From NCBI RefSeq assembly GCF_947500705.1, contig NZ_CANMSY010000001.1, forward strand, positions 620,001-684,000: a stretch of DNA of 64,000 nt, given 5' to 3'. The stretch is from an uncultured Brachybacterium sp. Lineage in GTDB: Bacteria; Actinomycetota; Actinomycetes; Actinomycetales; Dermabacteraceae. Numbering within the stretch: position 1 is the stretch's first letter; each line of letters opens with the position of its first letter. The notes beneath the pieces were generated by a model, which was not told where the DNA came from, did not search any database, and worked only from the letters and a program-made list of their open reading frames with translations. Both the position numbers and the translations under genes were made by a program. Below are positions 17,936-26,592 of this stretch, piece by piece.

Positions 17936-20900
17936 TCAGGCCGTGATGCTCAGCGTGGAGCGGCTGTCGGCGCCGCGGCGCACGTGGATCTGCTCGGCGA
18001 TCTGGGCTTTCATGTCGCCGACGTGGCTGACGATCCCGATCACGCGGCCGCTCTCGGCGAGCCGGCCGATCTCTCGCACCACGGTCTCGAGGGTCTCGGG
18101 GTCCAGGCTGCCGAAGCCCTCGTCGATGAAGAGGGTCTCCATCTGCACTCCCCCGGCCTCGCCCATGACGATGTCCGCGAGGCCCAGTGCGAGCGCGAGG
18201 GAGACGAAGAAGGTCTCGCCGCCGGAGAGGGTCTCGGGCACGCGCACCTGGTCGGTGCGTCGGTCCAGGACCAGCAGGTCAAGGCCGGTCTTCTTGGCGC
18301 CACGAGCACCGGTGTCACGCAGCAGCTCGAGATCGGAGCCGGAGAACAGGGCGAGACGGGCGTTGGCGGCCTCGATCACGGCGTCCAGCCGCCACATCAG
18401 CACGTAGGTGGACAGCTGCACGCGCTCCCCGTCGGCCGAGCGGCCCGTGGCGAGGTCGGCGACGCGCACGGTGATGCCGGCGTCCTCGCTGACGCTGCGC
18501 ACCTGGGCCGACGCGGCCTCCAGCGCGGTGCGGGCGGTAGTGCTGCGCTCGGCGATGCCGCGATGTCGGGCGGCAAGCCCGCCGGCCTCACGGGTGGCAG
18601 CCTGCGCGGCGCTGAGCTTCTCCCCGGCGGCGACCCTGGCGGCTTCGACTGCCGCCCTGGCCTCGTCGGTCGCCGAGACCTGCGCGATGCCCTCCTCGGC
18701 CATTCCCTCGGCATGTCGGGTCTCCGCGACGGCTCGGGCCTGCACGAGCTTCTGCAGGCGCTGACGCTCTTCCGCGGCGAGCACCGCGGCACGGACCTCC
18801 TCAGCAGTGGCGAACCCGCTGGCGGCCAGCGATGTCGCAGCCTCGTCGGCGAGCTCGGCGGCGCGCTGCTCGGCCTCGGCCCGGCTGCGCAGCGCTTCCC
18901 GCAGCGCGGTCGCGGCGCGGGCTCGGGCGCTGTGGCCACGCCGCCGTGCGGCGATCGACTCGTCCTCCCCGCGGGCCTCGGTGACTTTGAGGCGGTCGCT
19001 CGCGAGGGAGTCGGCCGCGGCGGTGATCGAGGTGCTCTCGCGTTCGACGGCGAGGGCGTCGGCCTGCTTGCGCAGGGTGAGGCGCTCGGTCTCCCCGTCG
19101 AAGGCGGTCAGTGCCGTCTCGAGCTCCGCTGCCCTCTTCTCGGCGTCCCGGGCGGTCTTGACCTCGCTCTGCGCGCTGTCGACGGCGGTCTTCGCGGTCT
19201 CGGGGGTGAGGTCTCCGGCGGCCTCGCGAAGCCTGGCGAGCTCCTGGCCGGCCAGAGCGTGGGCTTGGTCGGCGCGGGCGTGCGCCGCCTCGGCGGTCTG
19301 GCGTTCCTTCTCGGCGGCTTCGACCTGCTCGGGGCTGACGGCGTCTTCCGCAGCTCCTGCCGGGTGGGGGTGCTCGACGGCGCCGCAGACGGGGCAGGAG
19401 TCACCGTCGTGCAGGTCGACGGCGAGCTCGGCGGCGATCCCGGCGAAGCGTCGGCGCCGCAGCTCGGTTTCTGTCGCGGCCCGTTCCTGGGCGGTGCGCA
19501 GGGTGGTGGCCGTCTGTGCGCGCAGGGTCTCGACCTTCTTCTCCTGGGCGACGGCCGCGGTCGTGGCGTGCTGTCGCTCCTCTGCTGCGCGCAGTGCGAG
19601 GCGTGCATCTCCCAGCAGGGCGCCGGCCTTGCGGGCTGCGTCCCGCGCCGTGATCTGCGCGGTGCGTCGGGCAGGCCGTGCCCCGAGCTGCTCGGTGAGG
19701 GTGCTGAGGGCGTTCGTCGCCGTGGTGAGCTGGTCGCGTCGCGCGGTGAGCTTCTGCTCGCGCGCAGGCAGTGCTGTCTCGAGCTCGGCGAGGTCCTTGA
19801 GCGCGCCGGCCGCGGTGGTCGCGTCGTCGGCGGCGGCCGTCAGCTGCTCGGCGGCCCCCTCTGCCTCCAGCAGGTCCACGAGCTCGCTCTGCTGCGGTCG
19901 GGTGGCGCTCGCCAGCTGAGCGAGAGCCTCGACCGCGGAGGCCACCTTGGTGGAGGCGGCGTCGCGGCGGCGCAGCACCTCGACGACGGGTCGCGCCATC
20001 TCATCGTGCTGCAGCGAGGTGCGGGCGGTCTCGAAGGCGGGCTTCTCCGCCGTGAGGCTCTCGGCCAGGGCATCGAGTTCGCGACGCCGATCGACACGTT
20101 GGCGGGCGATGGTGGCGGACTCGGCGACGTCGCGGGCGGCCTGCTCGGCGGTCCCTGCCTTCTCTGCCGCGCCGCGGGCTTCGTCGGCCCGGGCGGTCAC
20201 CACCGCGAGATGCTCGTCGGCGAACGCGGCCAGCGGTGTCAGCCGCAGCGCCTTCGCGTGCTCGTCGAGCGCGGCGCTCTCCTCGGCCTCGAGCGCGGCG
20301 GCCTCGGTGAAGCGGGCGAGCGCGGTGCCGAGGGTCTGCTGGGCGGCGTCGACCTCACGTCTGGCCTGCTTGCGCATCTCCTCCAGCTGCTTTTCCACCT
20401 CGGCATAGGTCTCGGTGCCGAACACGCGCTGCAGCACCGCCTGGCGCTCCCCGGTGCCGGCGCGCAGGAAGCGTGCGAACTCGTTCTGGGGTAGCAGGAC
20501 GGTCTGGGTGAACTGGTCGCGGGTGAGGCCGACGGCGCGTTGGATCTCGCGGCCCACCTCGTCGATGCGGGTCGCGATCGCGTCGACGCCGCTGCCGCCG
20601 CCGGCGGTGTCGGCGATGACATCGGCGATCAGCTGCGGGGAGCCGATCCGCCAGAGCACCGCTCTGGCCTGCTCCTTGGTGGTGCCGGTGCCGCGGAGCT
20701 TCTGGCGTTGGAACTCGGGCTGCCGCCGCACCCGGTAGATCCCGGAGGCGGTCTCGAACACCAGGTCCACGACGCTCGCCTCGGTGGATGCGGCGAACTG
20801 GGAGCGGATCCTGTCACCGCTCGTGACGGCGCCGGCGACCTGCCCGTACAGGGCGTAGACGATCGCATCGAGGATCGTGGACTTCCCGGAGCCGGTGGGG

Positions 20901-21004
20901 CCCTCGAGCAGGAACATGCCGCTCGCGCCGAGGGCGGCGAAGTCGATCTCTACGGTGCTCGCGAAGGGACCGATCCCGGTCAGTCGCAGGTGGTGGAGCT
21001 TCAC
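17936..21004 (-). CDS. sbcC: Exonuclease SbcCD, ATPase subunit SbcC
   Basis: A 1022-residue SMC-like ATPase that opens DNA hairpins and ends together with SbcD. Walker A GPTGSGKS lies at residues 35-42. Two long coiled coils flank a zinc hook CPVC near the middle (DSCPVCGAVEHPHP). The C-terminal lobe has signature LSGGETFFVSLALALGL and Walker B METLFIDEGFGSLD. Length and order are as expected for RAD50-type SbcC. The start ATG overlaps the sbcD stop by four bases. The coding strand is Ala/Glu/Arg rich, which creates a very long false ORF on the opposite strand. Confidence 0.97.
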   Translation of the reverse strand: MKLHHLRLTGIGPFASTVEIDFAALGASGMFLLEGPTGSGKSTILDAIVYALYGQVAGAVTSGDRIRSQFAASTEASVVDLVFETASGIYRVRRQPEFQRQKLRGTGTTKEQARAVLWRIGSPQLIADVIADTAGGGSGVDAIATRIDEVGREIQRAVGLTRDQFTQTVLLPQNEFARFLRAGTGERQAVLQRVFGTETYAEVEKQLEEMRKQARREVDAAQQTLGTALARFTEAAALEAEESAALDEHAKALRLTPLAAFADEHLAVVTARADEARGAAEKAGTAEQAARDVAESATIARQRVDRRRELDALAESLTAEKPAFETARTSLQHDEMARPVVEVLRRRDAASTKVASAVEALAQLASATRPQQSELVDLLEAEGAAEQLTAAADDATTAAGALKDLAELETALPAREQKLTARRDQLTTATNALSTLTEQLGARPARRTAQITARDAARKAGALLGDARLALRAAEERQHATTAAVAQEKKVETLRAQTATTLRTAQERAATETELRRRRFAGIAAELAVDLHDGDSCPVCGAVEHPHPAGAAEDAVSPEQVEAAEKERQTAEAAHARADQAHALAGQELARLREAAGDLTPETAKTAVDSAQSEVKTARDAEKRAAELETALTAFDGETERLTLRKQADALAVERESTSITAAADSLASDRLKVTEARGEDESIAARRRGHSARARAATALREALRSRAEAEQRAAELADEAATSLAASGFATAEEVRAAVLAAEERQRLQKLVQARAVAETRHAEGMAEEGIAQVSATDEARAAVEAARVAAGEKLSAAQAATREAGGLAARHRGIAERSTTARTALEAASAQVRSVSEDAGITVRVADLATGRSADGERVQLSTYVLMWRLDAVIEAANARLALFSGSDLELLRDTGARGAKKTGLDLLVLDRRTDQVRVPETLSGGETFFVSLALALGLADIVMGEAGGVQMETLFIDEGFGSLDPETLETVVREIGRLAESGRVIGIVSHVGDMKAQIAEQIHVRRGADSRSTLSITA

Positions 21005-22176
21005 GAGGCCTCTTTCTGGTGGCGCACCGCGGCGTAGGCGCGGTCCAGGACGTCATGCTCAGCGGGAGTGGGTGCGGCGCCGGTGACGTGGGCGAGGAAC
21101 TCGTCCATCACCTCGAGTGGGTTCTGCTCACGACGCACCACCGGGGTGCCCGCGCGTGACTCCCTTCCCTCCGGCGCATACTCGGTGAGCAGCAGGTGGG
21201 GGTACGCCTCGCGCAGCTGTTCCTGCAGGTGGGCGGGGCGGGCTGGGTCGGTGACGACCGCCTTGATCCAGTCGCCGCCGTGCTCGTCGCGATGGTCGAG
21301 GATCTTCTCGAGGGTTCCGCGCACCTCGGTGAGGGGTCGCGGGACAGGGGTCTGGATCCGTTCCACGGACACTGCCGCGCGGCCGTTCTCTGCCGGGGCG
21401 CCGAGCTCGACCAGCAGCACGGACTTGCGGTGGCGACGCTCGGAGAAGGAGAAGGCGAGCGGGGAGCCGGAGTACCAGGCGGGGGCGCCGACGGCGCGGG
21501 TGAGGTCCTGGCAGCCGTGGAGGTGCCCGAGGGCGAGGTAGTCGATGCCGCCGAGCACGCCGGCGGGGACGGAGTCGACGCCGCCGACGGAGAGGTCGCG
21601 TTCGGACTCGCTGGCCTCGCCGCCGGTGACGAAGGTGTGGGCGAGCACTACGGTGCGGGCGCCGGGGTGCGCGGCAGCGCGTTCGTGCACGCGCTCCAGG
21701 GCGGCGCGGGTGACGGCCTCGTGGCTGCGGGCCAGCGGCGGCTCCCCGTCGGCGACCAGCTCGGTGCGGGCGCGATCGGGTTCGAGATAGGGCAGGCCGA
21801 AGAAGAGCACCTCGCCGTGCTCATCTTCGACGCTCACCGGGTGCTCGATGCCTGGGACGTCGGTGAGCAGGTGGATCCCGGAGCGCATCAGGGAGCGGCC
21901 GAAGCCGAGCCGTTCCGGGGAGTCGTGGTTGCCGGAGGTGAGCACCACGGTGGCGCCGGTCTCCGCGAGGCGGGCGAGGGCGGAATCGAGCAGCTTCACG
22001 CTGGTCACCGCGGGAACGGCCCGGTCGTAGATATCCCCAGGAATGACGACGACGTCGACCTGTTCGGCTTTGACCAGGGCCACCAGCCAGTCGAGGAAGG
22101 CGGCCTGGTGCTCGTGCAGGTCGACCTTGTGCAGAGTGCGTCCCAGGTGCCAGTCCGAGGTGTGCAGGATCTTCAT
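21001..22176 (-). CDS. sbcD: Exonuclease SbcCD, nuclease subunit SbcD
   Basis: A 391-residue Mre11-type nuclease, partner of SbcC. Metallophosphoesterase motifs run in order: TSDWHLG (residues 6-12), IPGDIYDRAVP, LTSGNHDSPERL, VLAHTFV and LGHLHG, giving the Mn-binding Asp/His set. The C-terminal capping domain is present. The ATG at 22176 has no ribosome site but has TAGGCT ending 6 bases upstream, indicating a leaderless transcript for the sbcD-sbcC operon. Confidence 0.96.
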   Translation of the reverse strand: MKILHTSDWHLGRTLHKVDLHEHQAAFLDWLVALVKAEQVDVVVIPGDIYDRAVPAVTSVKLLDSALARLAETGATVVLTSGNHDSPERLGFGRSLMRSGIHLLTDVPGIEHPVSVEDEHGEVLFFGLPYLEPDRARTELVADGEPPLARSHEAVTRAALERVHERAAAHPGARTVVLAHTFVTGGEASESERDLSVGGVDSVPAGVLGGIDYLALGHLHGCQDLTRAVGAPAWYSGSPLAFSFSERRHRKSVLLVELGAPAENGRAAVSVERIQTPVPRPLTEVRGTLEKILDHRDEHGGDWIKAVVTDPARPAHLQEQLREAYPHLLLTEYAPEGRESRAGTPVVRREQNPLEVMDEFLAHVTGAAPTPAEHDVLDRAYAAVRHQKEAS

Positions 22177-22188
22177 GCCCCGAGCCTA
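22177..22188 (-). promoter_or_regulatory. -10 element of leaderless sbcDC operon
   Basis: TAGGCT (minus strand, 22188-22183) ends 6 bases before ATG 22176. Confidence 0.45.
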
Positions 22189-22342
22189 CGAGCGAGGACC
22201 GACAGTCGGCGCCGCTGTACACAACCGGCAGGTCCTGGGCATACCGGCGCCCCGGAGCACGGGAGCATGCGCCGGGTGCGGCGGAGTGCGGCCTGCGGCG
22301 GAGGCTGGCGGTCGTGAGTCCAGAGCGCCGGGCACGTGTGCG

Positions 22343-23989
22343 TCAGAAGGGCGGGGGCCCTTCGTGATCCCACGGACCGGGTGGAATCTCGGTCCCGCCC
22401 GGTGGGGGCGGTGGAGGTGGCGGCGGGGGCGGGATCCGAGGCGGGCGCGGAGGCGGGGTCCGGGGCGGGGATGGAGGCTCAGCCTCGCTGGTCACAGGCT
22501 CCGTGGCCGGTTCCCCGGCGTACGTACCGCGAAGGAAGGCGATCCAGGCGCGTTCGAGGTCTTCGGCGATCTGGATGCTCGCGGTGTCGAGGTCGTCGAT
22601 CACGGTGACGACGTCGCCGTGGCGGCCGACGGCCCAGCGGGTGCGCCCAGGCTCGGTGGGGCGGGTCTGGAGGCGGGTGGGGTCCAGCAGGCCGTTGGTC
22701 TTGTCGAGGTGGTGCTGCCAGCACAGCAGGTGGAGGTTCTCGATCTCGGTGAGCCCGCCCGCCCCCGGGGTGCCGCGCAGGCACTCCTCGATGTGGTCGC
22801 ACTCCGAGGCCCAGGAGACGGGACGGGTGCATCCGGGGACTGCGCACTGGGCGTTGCGGAGCCGGAGATGCTCGAGCATGGCGGCGGTGGGTTCGAACTT
22901 GTCGGCAGGGAGCGGCAGGAAGGCCCCGCTGCACGCGTCGGTGAGGACGCGGTACCAGGTGTCGGTGCTGCCAGCGAGGGAGCGGGCCAGTGCTGGAGGC
23001 AGCGGAATGGTGCCGTCGAGGCTGCCGGGCTCATCCGAGGCGCCGAGGAGGGTGAGCGCGGGGATGGTGATGTTCAGACGGAATCGCTCTGCGGGAACAT
23101 GCACGCCGTCGAGATCCAGGGCTGCCGTGGCCATGAGCGCGAACCTCAGCTGGCTCAGGGGCAACGCCTTCCCCGTGTCCAGGACGGTGCCGTCCGGGTC
23201 ATGGGGGATCGGGGTGCCGTCGCGCAGAGCAGCACGTTGGGCAGCCTGGACCGCACGCGCGGACTCGTCGAGCTGCTTCCACTGCGCAAGGATGTCCGGG
23301 ATCGGGCCGTTGATCTGAATCGTTCCCATTCCGGGTTCCACGCTCGGCAGCAGGTCGACGCTGCGGGTGAGAGAGGACAGTGGATCCGGGCGATCCTCGC
23401 GCTGTTCGAGCAGGGCGATGAGTTTCTTCAGCAGGGTGAAGAATCGTTCCGCGGTGATATCCGGGGACCAGGAGGCGACGGCGATATCAAGATTCTTGCG
23501 GGAGCTGTCAGAGAGCTGCCGAGAGGTTTTCAGCATCTTCTGGAACCATGCCGCTGGAAACGCTCCGGATTCCAGCGCCGAGAGGCACTGCGGGAAGAGG
23601 TGCACAGCTTGGTAGGCATCCCTCAGCTGCCAGCCCGCGGCACTACGGGTCACCCTCAGCGCGAGACCGGCACGCAGAGTATCCACGTCATCAAGTTCGG
23701 TGACTTCCTCGTACCCGCCATCGTGCTCAAAGAGGTCCGCCAAGGCGCGGTACTTGTCCGCCAGGCAGAGAGCGGTCCGCTTCTCCGCGTCCCAGACATG
23801 TTGAGTAGCCTCGCTGAGCTGGGGATCATCCATGCTCTTACCGCGGCGCGGCAGTGACTCACGGGTGAGCGGCACGCGCGCTGTGACGCGCTGCAGGTGC
23901 GGAGGGAGGGAGGCGAGGAACGTGGCGTCGGCAGGTTCAGCACGGCGCTCTTCATCGAACAGCGACGACGGATCCTCCACGGCGCTCAT
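22343..23989 (-). CDS. DUF222/HNH endonuclease domain protein
   Basis: A 548-residue member of the actinobacterial 13E12/DUF222 group. The long helical DUF222 region occupies about residues 50-350. A C-terminal HNH nuclease with zinc-type cysteines follows: CAVPGCTRP, then ECDHIEECL and NLHLLCWQHHLDKTNG. The tail is a proline run (about 40 residues, up to eleven prolines in a row). These genes are multicopy in actinobacteria and may be mobile or retrohoming-related, but their role is undefined. ATG 23989 is chosen for GGGAGG upstream; a frame extension to 24091 exists. Its transcript leads toward sbcD, but the 166-base gap suggests separate units. Confidence 0.9.
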   Translation of the reverse strand: MSAVEDPSSLFDEERRAEPADATFLASLPPHLQRVTARVPLTRESLPRRGKSMDDPQLSEATQHVWDAEKRTALCLADKYRALADLFEHDGGYEEVTELDDVDTLRAGLALRVTRSAAGWQLRDAYQAVHLFPQCLSALESGAFPAAWFQKMLKTSRQLSDSSRKNLDIAVASWSPDITAERFFTLLKKLIALLEQREDRPDPLSSLTRSVDLLPSVEPGMGTIQINGPIPDILAQWKQLDESARAVQAAQRAALRDGTPIPHDPDGTVLDTGKALPLSQLRFALMATAALDLDGVHVPAERFRLNITIPALTLLGASDEPGSLDGTIPLPPALARSLAGSTDTWYRVLTDACSGAFLPLPADKFEPTAAMLEHLRLRNAQCAVPGCTRPVSWASECDHIEECLRGTPGAGGLTEIENLHLLCWQHHLDKTNGLLDPTRLQTRPTEPGRTRWAVGRHGDVVTVIDDLDTASIQIAEDLERAWIAFLRGTYAGEPATEPVTSEAEPPSPPRTPPPRPPRIPPPPPPPPPPPGGTEIPPGPWDHEGPPPF

Positions 23990-24117
23990 AGCGCTCCACC
24001 TCCCTGCTGCCTCGCGTCCGGTCGCGACTTCCGAGTGTCGCGCGGGCGTGCCTCTCTGCCCGTCCAACACCTCAATTTTATCGGAATGCACAGACGATCG
24101 ACAGGGCGCTCGCGAAA

Positions 24118-24203
24118 TGTGGATAACTCACAGAACGTGCCAGAAATGCCACGCCAGTCGAGTCGTCGGCCATTCCTTCCTCCACAGGGAATGGTTATCC
24201 ACA
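24118..24203. other. Pair of perfect DnaA boxes in opposite orientation
   Basis: TGTGGATAA (24118-24126) and TTATCCACA (24195-24203) are exact inverse copies of the 9-base DnaA consensus, 68 bases apart, in an unusually AT-rich gap (AATTTTATC at about 24073). No replication gene is adjacent, so this is more likely a DnaA-titration or regulatory site, or a relic, than an origin. Confidence 0.55.
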
Positions 24204-24219
24204 ATCGGCAGGTGAGGAG

Positions 24220-24960
24220 GTGCGGAGCATGGTCCGACGGGTGGGGTGGACCCCGCAGGACGACGCCGGCGCCATGCGGAGGACCCCGATGGAGACGGTG
24301 ATCGCCCGCGCCGACGAGATCCTGCACCCGTACACGCTCGAGGTGCGCGATATCGCCTGGTCCAGCATCTACGAGGTGGGCCACCGCCTCACCGACCGCT
24401 TCGACGACGTGCTCCCCCAGGAGCGCGGCACCCGCGTCCCGCGCATGTTCATCATCGGTGACGCCTGCCATACCCACTCCGCGAAGGCGGGCCAGGGCAT
24501 GAACGTCTCGATGCAGGACGGCGTCAACCGCGCCTGGAAGCTCGGGCATGTGCTCTCCGGACGCAGCCCTGCGGCGCTGCTGGACACCTATTCATGACCG
24601 AGTACTCGGACTCGATGCTCACCTCCGAGGGCAGGAACCAGGGGCTCGCCACCGGGTTCCCGATCGGCAAGCGATTCAAGTCCGAGCAGGTGGTGCGGGT
24701 CAGCGACACCAATCCGGTCCACCGCGGCCACCACGCGCGGGCCGACGGCCGCTGGCGCCTCTACGCCTTCGCCGACGGCGCCGCACCCGACGCGCAGGAG
24801 TCGGCGCTGAGGTCCTGGGCGCAGTGGCTGGAGACCGCGCCCGACTCCCCCGTGCTCGCCCACACCCCCGCCGGCGCGGATCTCGACACCTTCCCTCACC
24901 GACACCGAGAGCCTGGCAGAGTTCTTCCGAGGGAACCTGCTGCCAGGGTCCTGATCCCGA
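24220..24960 (+). pseudogene. Remnant of an FAD-dependent phenol-hydroxylase-type monooxygenase
   Basis: Two reading frames carry pieces of one flavoprotein. Bases 24220-24597 encode the end of the FAD domain (RMFIIGDACHTHSAKAGQG, then NVSMQDGVNRAWKL and LLDTYS) before a stop. From about 24600 in another frame follows the thioredoxin-like C-terminal domain (LATGFPIGKRF, HARADGRWRLYAF, SPVLAHTPAGADLDTF). Compared with the family, the N-terminal substrate and FAD regions are missing. Some 40-50 residues are also lost at the frame switch, and the last part is gone. Near 24896-24955 another frame reads LTDTESLAEFFRGNLLPGS, possibly the end of a different lost gene. Confidence 0.75.
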
Positions 24961-24989
24961 GACGTCCCATCCACCGCGCAAGGAGAATC

Positions 24990-26459
24990 ATGACCGAGAA
25001 CCGCGAGCAGGACCTGCTCGAGAACGTGCCCGACGGACTGTTCATCGGCGGGACCTGGCGGGCCGCCGAGGACGGTGCCACCCTCGAGGTGCGCGACCCG
25101 TCCACCGGCGAGGTGCTGCGCACCATCGCCTCCGCCACGCCCGGCGATGCCCAAGCCGCGATGGATGCGACCGCCGACGCCTTCCCCGCCTGGGCGGCCA
25201 CCCCCGCCCGCGAGCGCGGTGAGCTGTTGCGGCGCGCCTTCGACCTGTTGCAGGAGCGGGCCGAGGAGTTCGCCCTGCTGATGACGCTCGAGATGGGCAA
25301 GCCGCTGAAGGAGGCCCGCGGCGAGGTCACCTACGGAGGGGAGTTCCTGCGCTGGTTCAGCGAGGAGGCCGTGCGGGTCCAGGGCCGCTACGGCGCGACC
25401 CCCGAGGGCTCCGGGCGGATGATCGTCTCCCAGCACCCGGTGGGTCCGTGCTACCTGATCACGCCGTGGAACTTCCCGCTGGCGATGGCGACCCGCAAGA
25501 TCGCACCCGCGCTCGCGGCCGGCTGCACCGTGGTGATCAAGCCGCCTCAGCTGACCCCGCTGACCACCCTGTACTTCGTGCAGCTGCTGGAGGAGGCCGG
25601 GCTGCCCGCAGGCGTGGTCAACGTGGTCACCTCCCGCTCCTCCCGCGCGGTCTCCGAGCCGATCCTCGCCGACCGTCGCCTGCGCAAGCTCTCCTTCACC
25701 GGCTCCACCGAGGTGGGCCAGTCGCTGCTGGCGCAGGCCGCGCCCGGCGTGCTGCGCACCTCGATGGAGCTGGGCGGGAACGCTCCCTTCGTGGTCTTCG
25801 AGGACGCGGACCTGGACCAGGCGGTCCAGGGCGCGCTCGCGGCGAAGTTCCGCAACATCGGCCAGGCCTGCACCGCGGCGAACCGCTTCCTCGTGCACCG
25901 CTCGCTCGCGGACGAGTTCGCCCGCCGGGTCACCGAGGAGGTCGCGGGCTTCGGCGTGGGCCGCGGCACCGAGGACGGCGTGACCATCGGCCCCCTGATC
26001 GACGAGGACGCGGTCGAGAAGGCCCGGACCCTCGTCTCCGATGCCGTCGAACGCGGCGCGAACGTCACCACCGGCGGCTCCCGCATCGACCGTCCGGGCA
26101 CCTTCTTCGAGGCCACGGTGCTCACGGACGTCCGGGAGGGCAGCGCCCTGCTGCGGGAGGAGATCTTCGGGCCGGTGCTCGCGATCGTGCCCTTCGACAC
26201 CGAGGACGAGGCGGTGCGGCTCGCGAACGACACCGAGTACGGGCTGGTCTCCTACGTCTTTACGAAGGATCTCGCCCGCGGTCAGCGCATGATCGAGCGC
26301 CTGGAGACCGGGATGATGGGCCTGAACGTGGGCGTGGTCTCCAATGCGGCCGCGCCCTTCGGCGGGTGGAAGATGTCGGGTCTGGGCCGGGAGGGCGGCG
26401 CCGAAGGGATCCACGAGTACCTGCAGTCGAAGTACACGCTGACCCCGAACCCGTTCTGA
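24990..26459 (+). CDS. NAD(P)-dependent aldehyde dehydrogenase, succinate-semialdehyde type
   Basis: A 489-residue ALDH. Motifs are PWNFPLAMATRKIAPALAAG (substrate/cofactor region), KLSFTGSTEVGQ, the general base Glu in MELGGNAPFVVF and the catalytic Cys in NIGQACTAANRF, plus EEIFGPVLAI and a C-terminal FGGWKMSGLGREGG. Of the ALDH classes, GabD-like succinate-semialdehyde dehydrogenase fits best; other semialdehydes are possible. AAGGAG lies 5 bases before ATG 24990. The decayed monooxygenase directly upstream suggests that both once formed an aromatic-degradation unit. Confidence 0.93.
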   Translation: MTENREQDLLENVPDGLFIGGTWRAAEDGATLEVRDPSTGEVLRTIASATPGDAQAAMDATADAFPAWAATPARERGELLRRAFDLLQERAEEFALLMTLEMGKPLKEARGEVTYGGEFLRWFSEEAVRVQGRYGATPEGSGRMIVSQHPVGPCYLITPWNFPLAMATRKIAPALAAGCTVVIKPPQLTPLTTLYFVQLLEEAGLPAGVVNVVTSRSSRAVSEPILADRRLRKLSFTGSTEVGQSLLAQAAPGVLRTSMELGGNAPFVVFEDADLDQAVQGALAAKFRNIGQACTAANRFLVHRSLADEFARRVTEEVAGFGVGRGTEDGVTIGPLIDEDAVEKARTLVSDAVERGANVTTGGSRIDRPGTFFEATVLTDVREGSALLREEIFGPVLAIVPFDTEDEAVRLANDTEYGLVSYVFTKDLARGQRMIERLETGMMGLNVGVVSNAAAPFGGWKMSGLGREGGAEGIHEYLQSKYTLTPNPF

Positions 26460-26470
26460 GCTGATCACGC

Positions 26471-26515
26471 GCCACCGGAGATCTGGCCAGCGGAGATCTG
26501 GCCACCGGAGATCTG
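26471..26515. repeat. 3 x 15-bp tandem repeat at the edge of palindromic element B
   Basis: Units 26471-26485, 26486-26500 and 26501-26515 read GCCACCGGAGATCTG, with one change in the middle unit. The last unit is the left end of the 79-bp palindrome, so the element end has been duplicated. Confidence 0.8.
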
Positions 26516-26579
26516 TCAGTGGTGAGCGTTGGACGCCTCTGCGCCGTTCACAGCTCATGAGAGACAAATTTCCGGTGGC
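26501..26579. repeat. 79-bp imperfect palindromic element, copy B
   Basis: GCCACCGGA (26501-26509) is inverted perfectly as TCCGGTGGC (26571-26579). Many inner positions also match their mirror (TGTC/GACA, TGAGC/GCTCA, ACG/CGT), several of the rest being G-T pairs. Its left 51 bases align with 518-568. It lies between the ALDH stop and the promoter of the next gene. Confidence 0.6.
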
Positions 26580-26580
26580 G

Positions 26581-26592
26581 TAGCGTGTGGTG
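26581..26592 (+). promoter_or_regulatory. -10 element of leaderless oxidoreductase gene
   Basis: TAGCGT (26581-26586) ends 6 bases before ATG 26593, immediately after palindromic element B. Confidence 0.4.

Noticed and set aside
17984-20494. An 836-codon open frame opposite sbcC
   Set aside because: Leu/Gly-rich text produced by the coiled-coil codons of sbcC; no domain seen.
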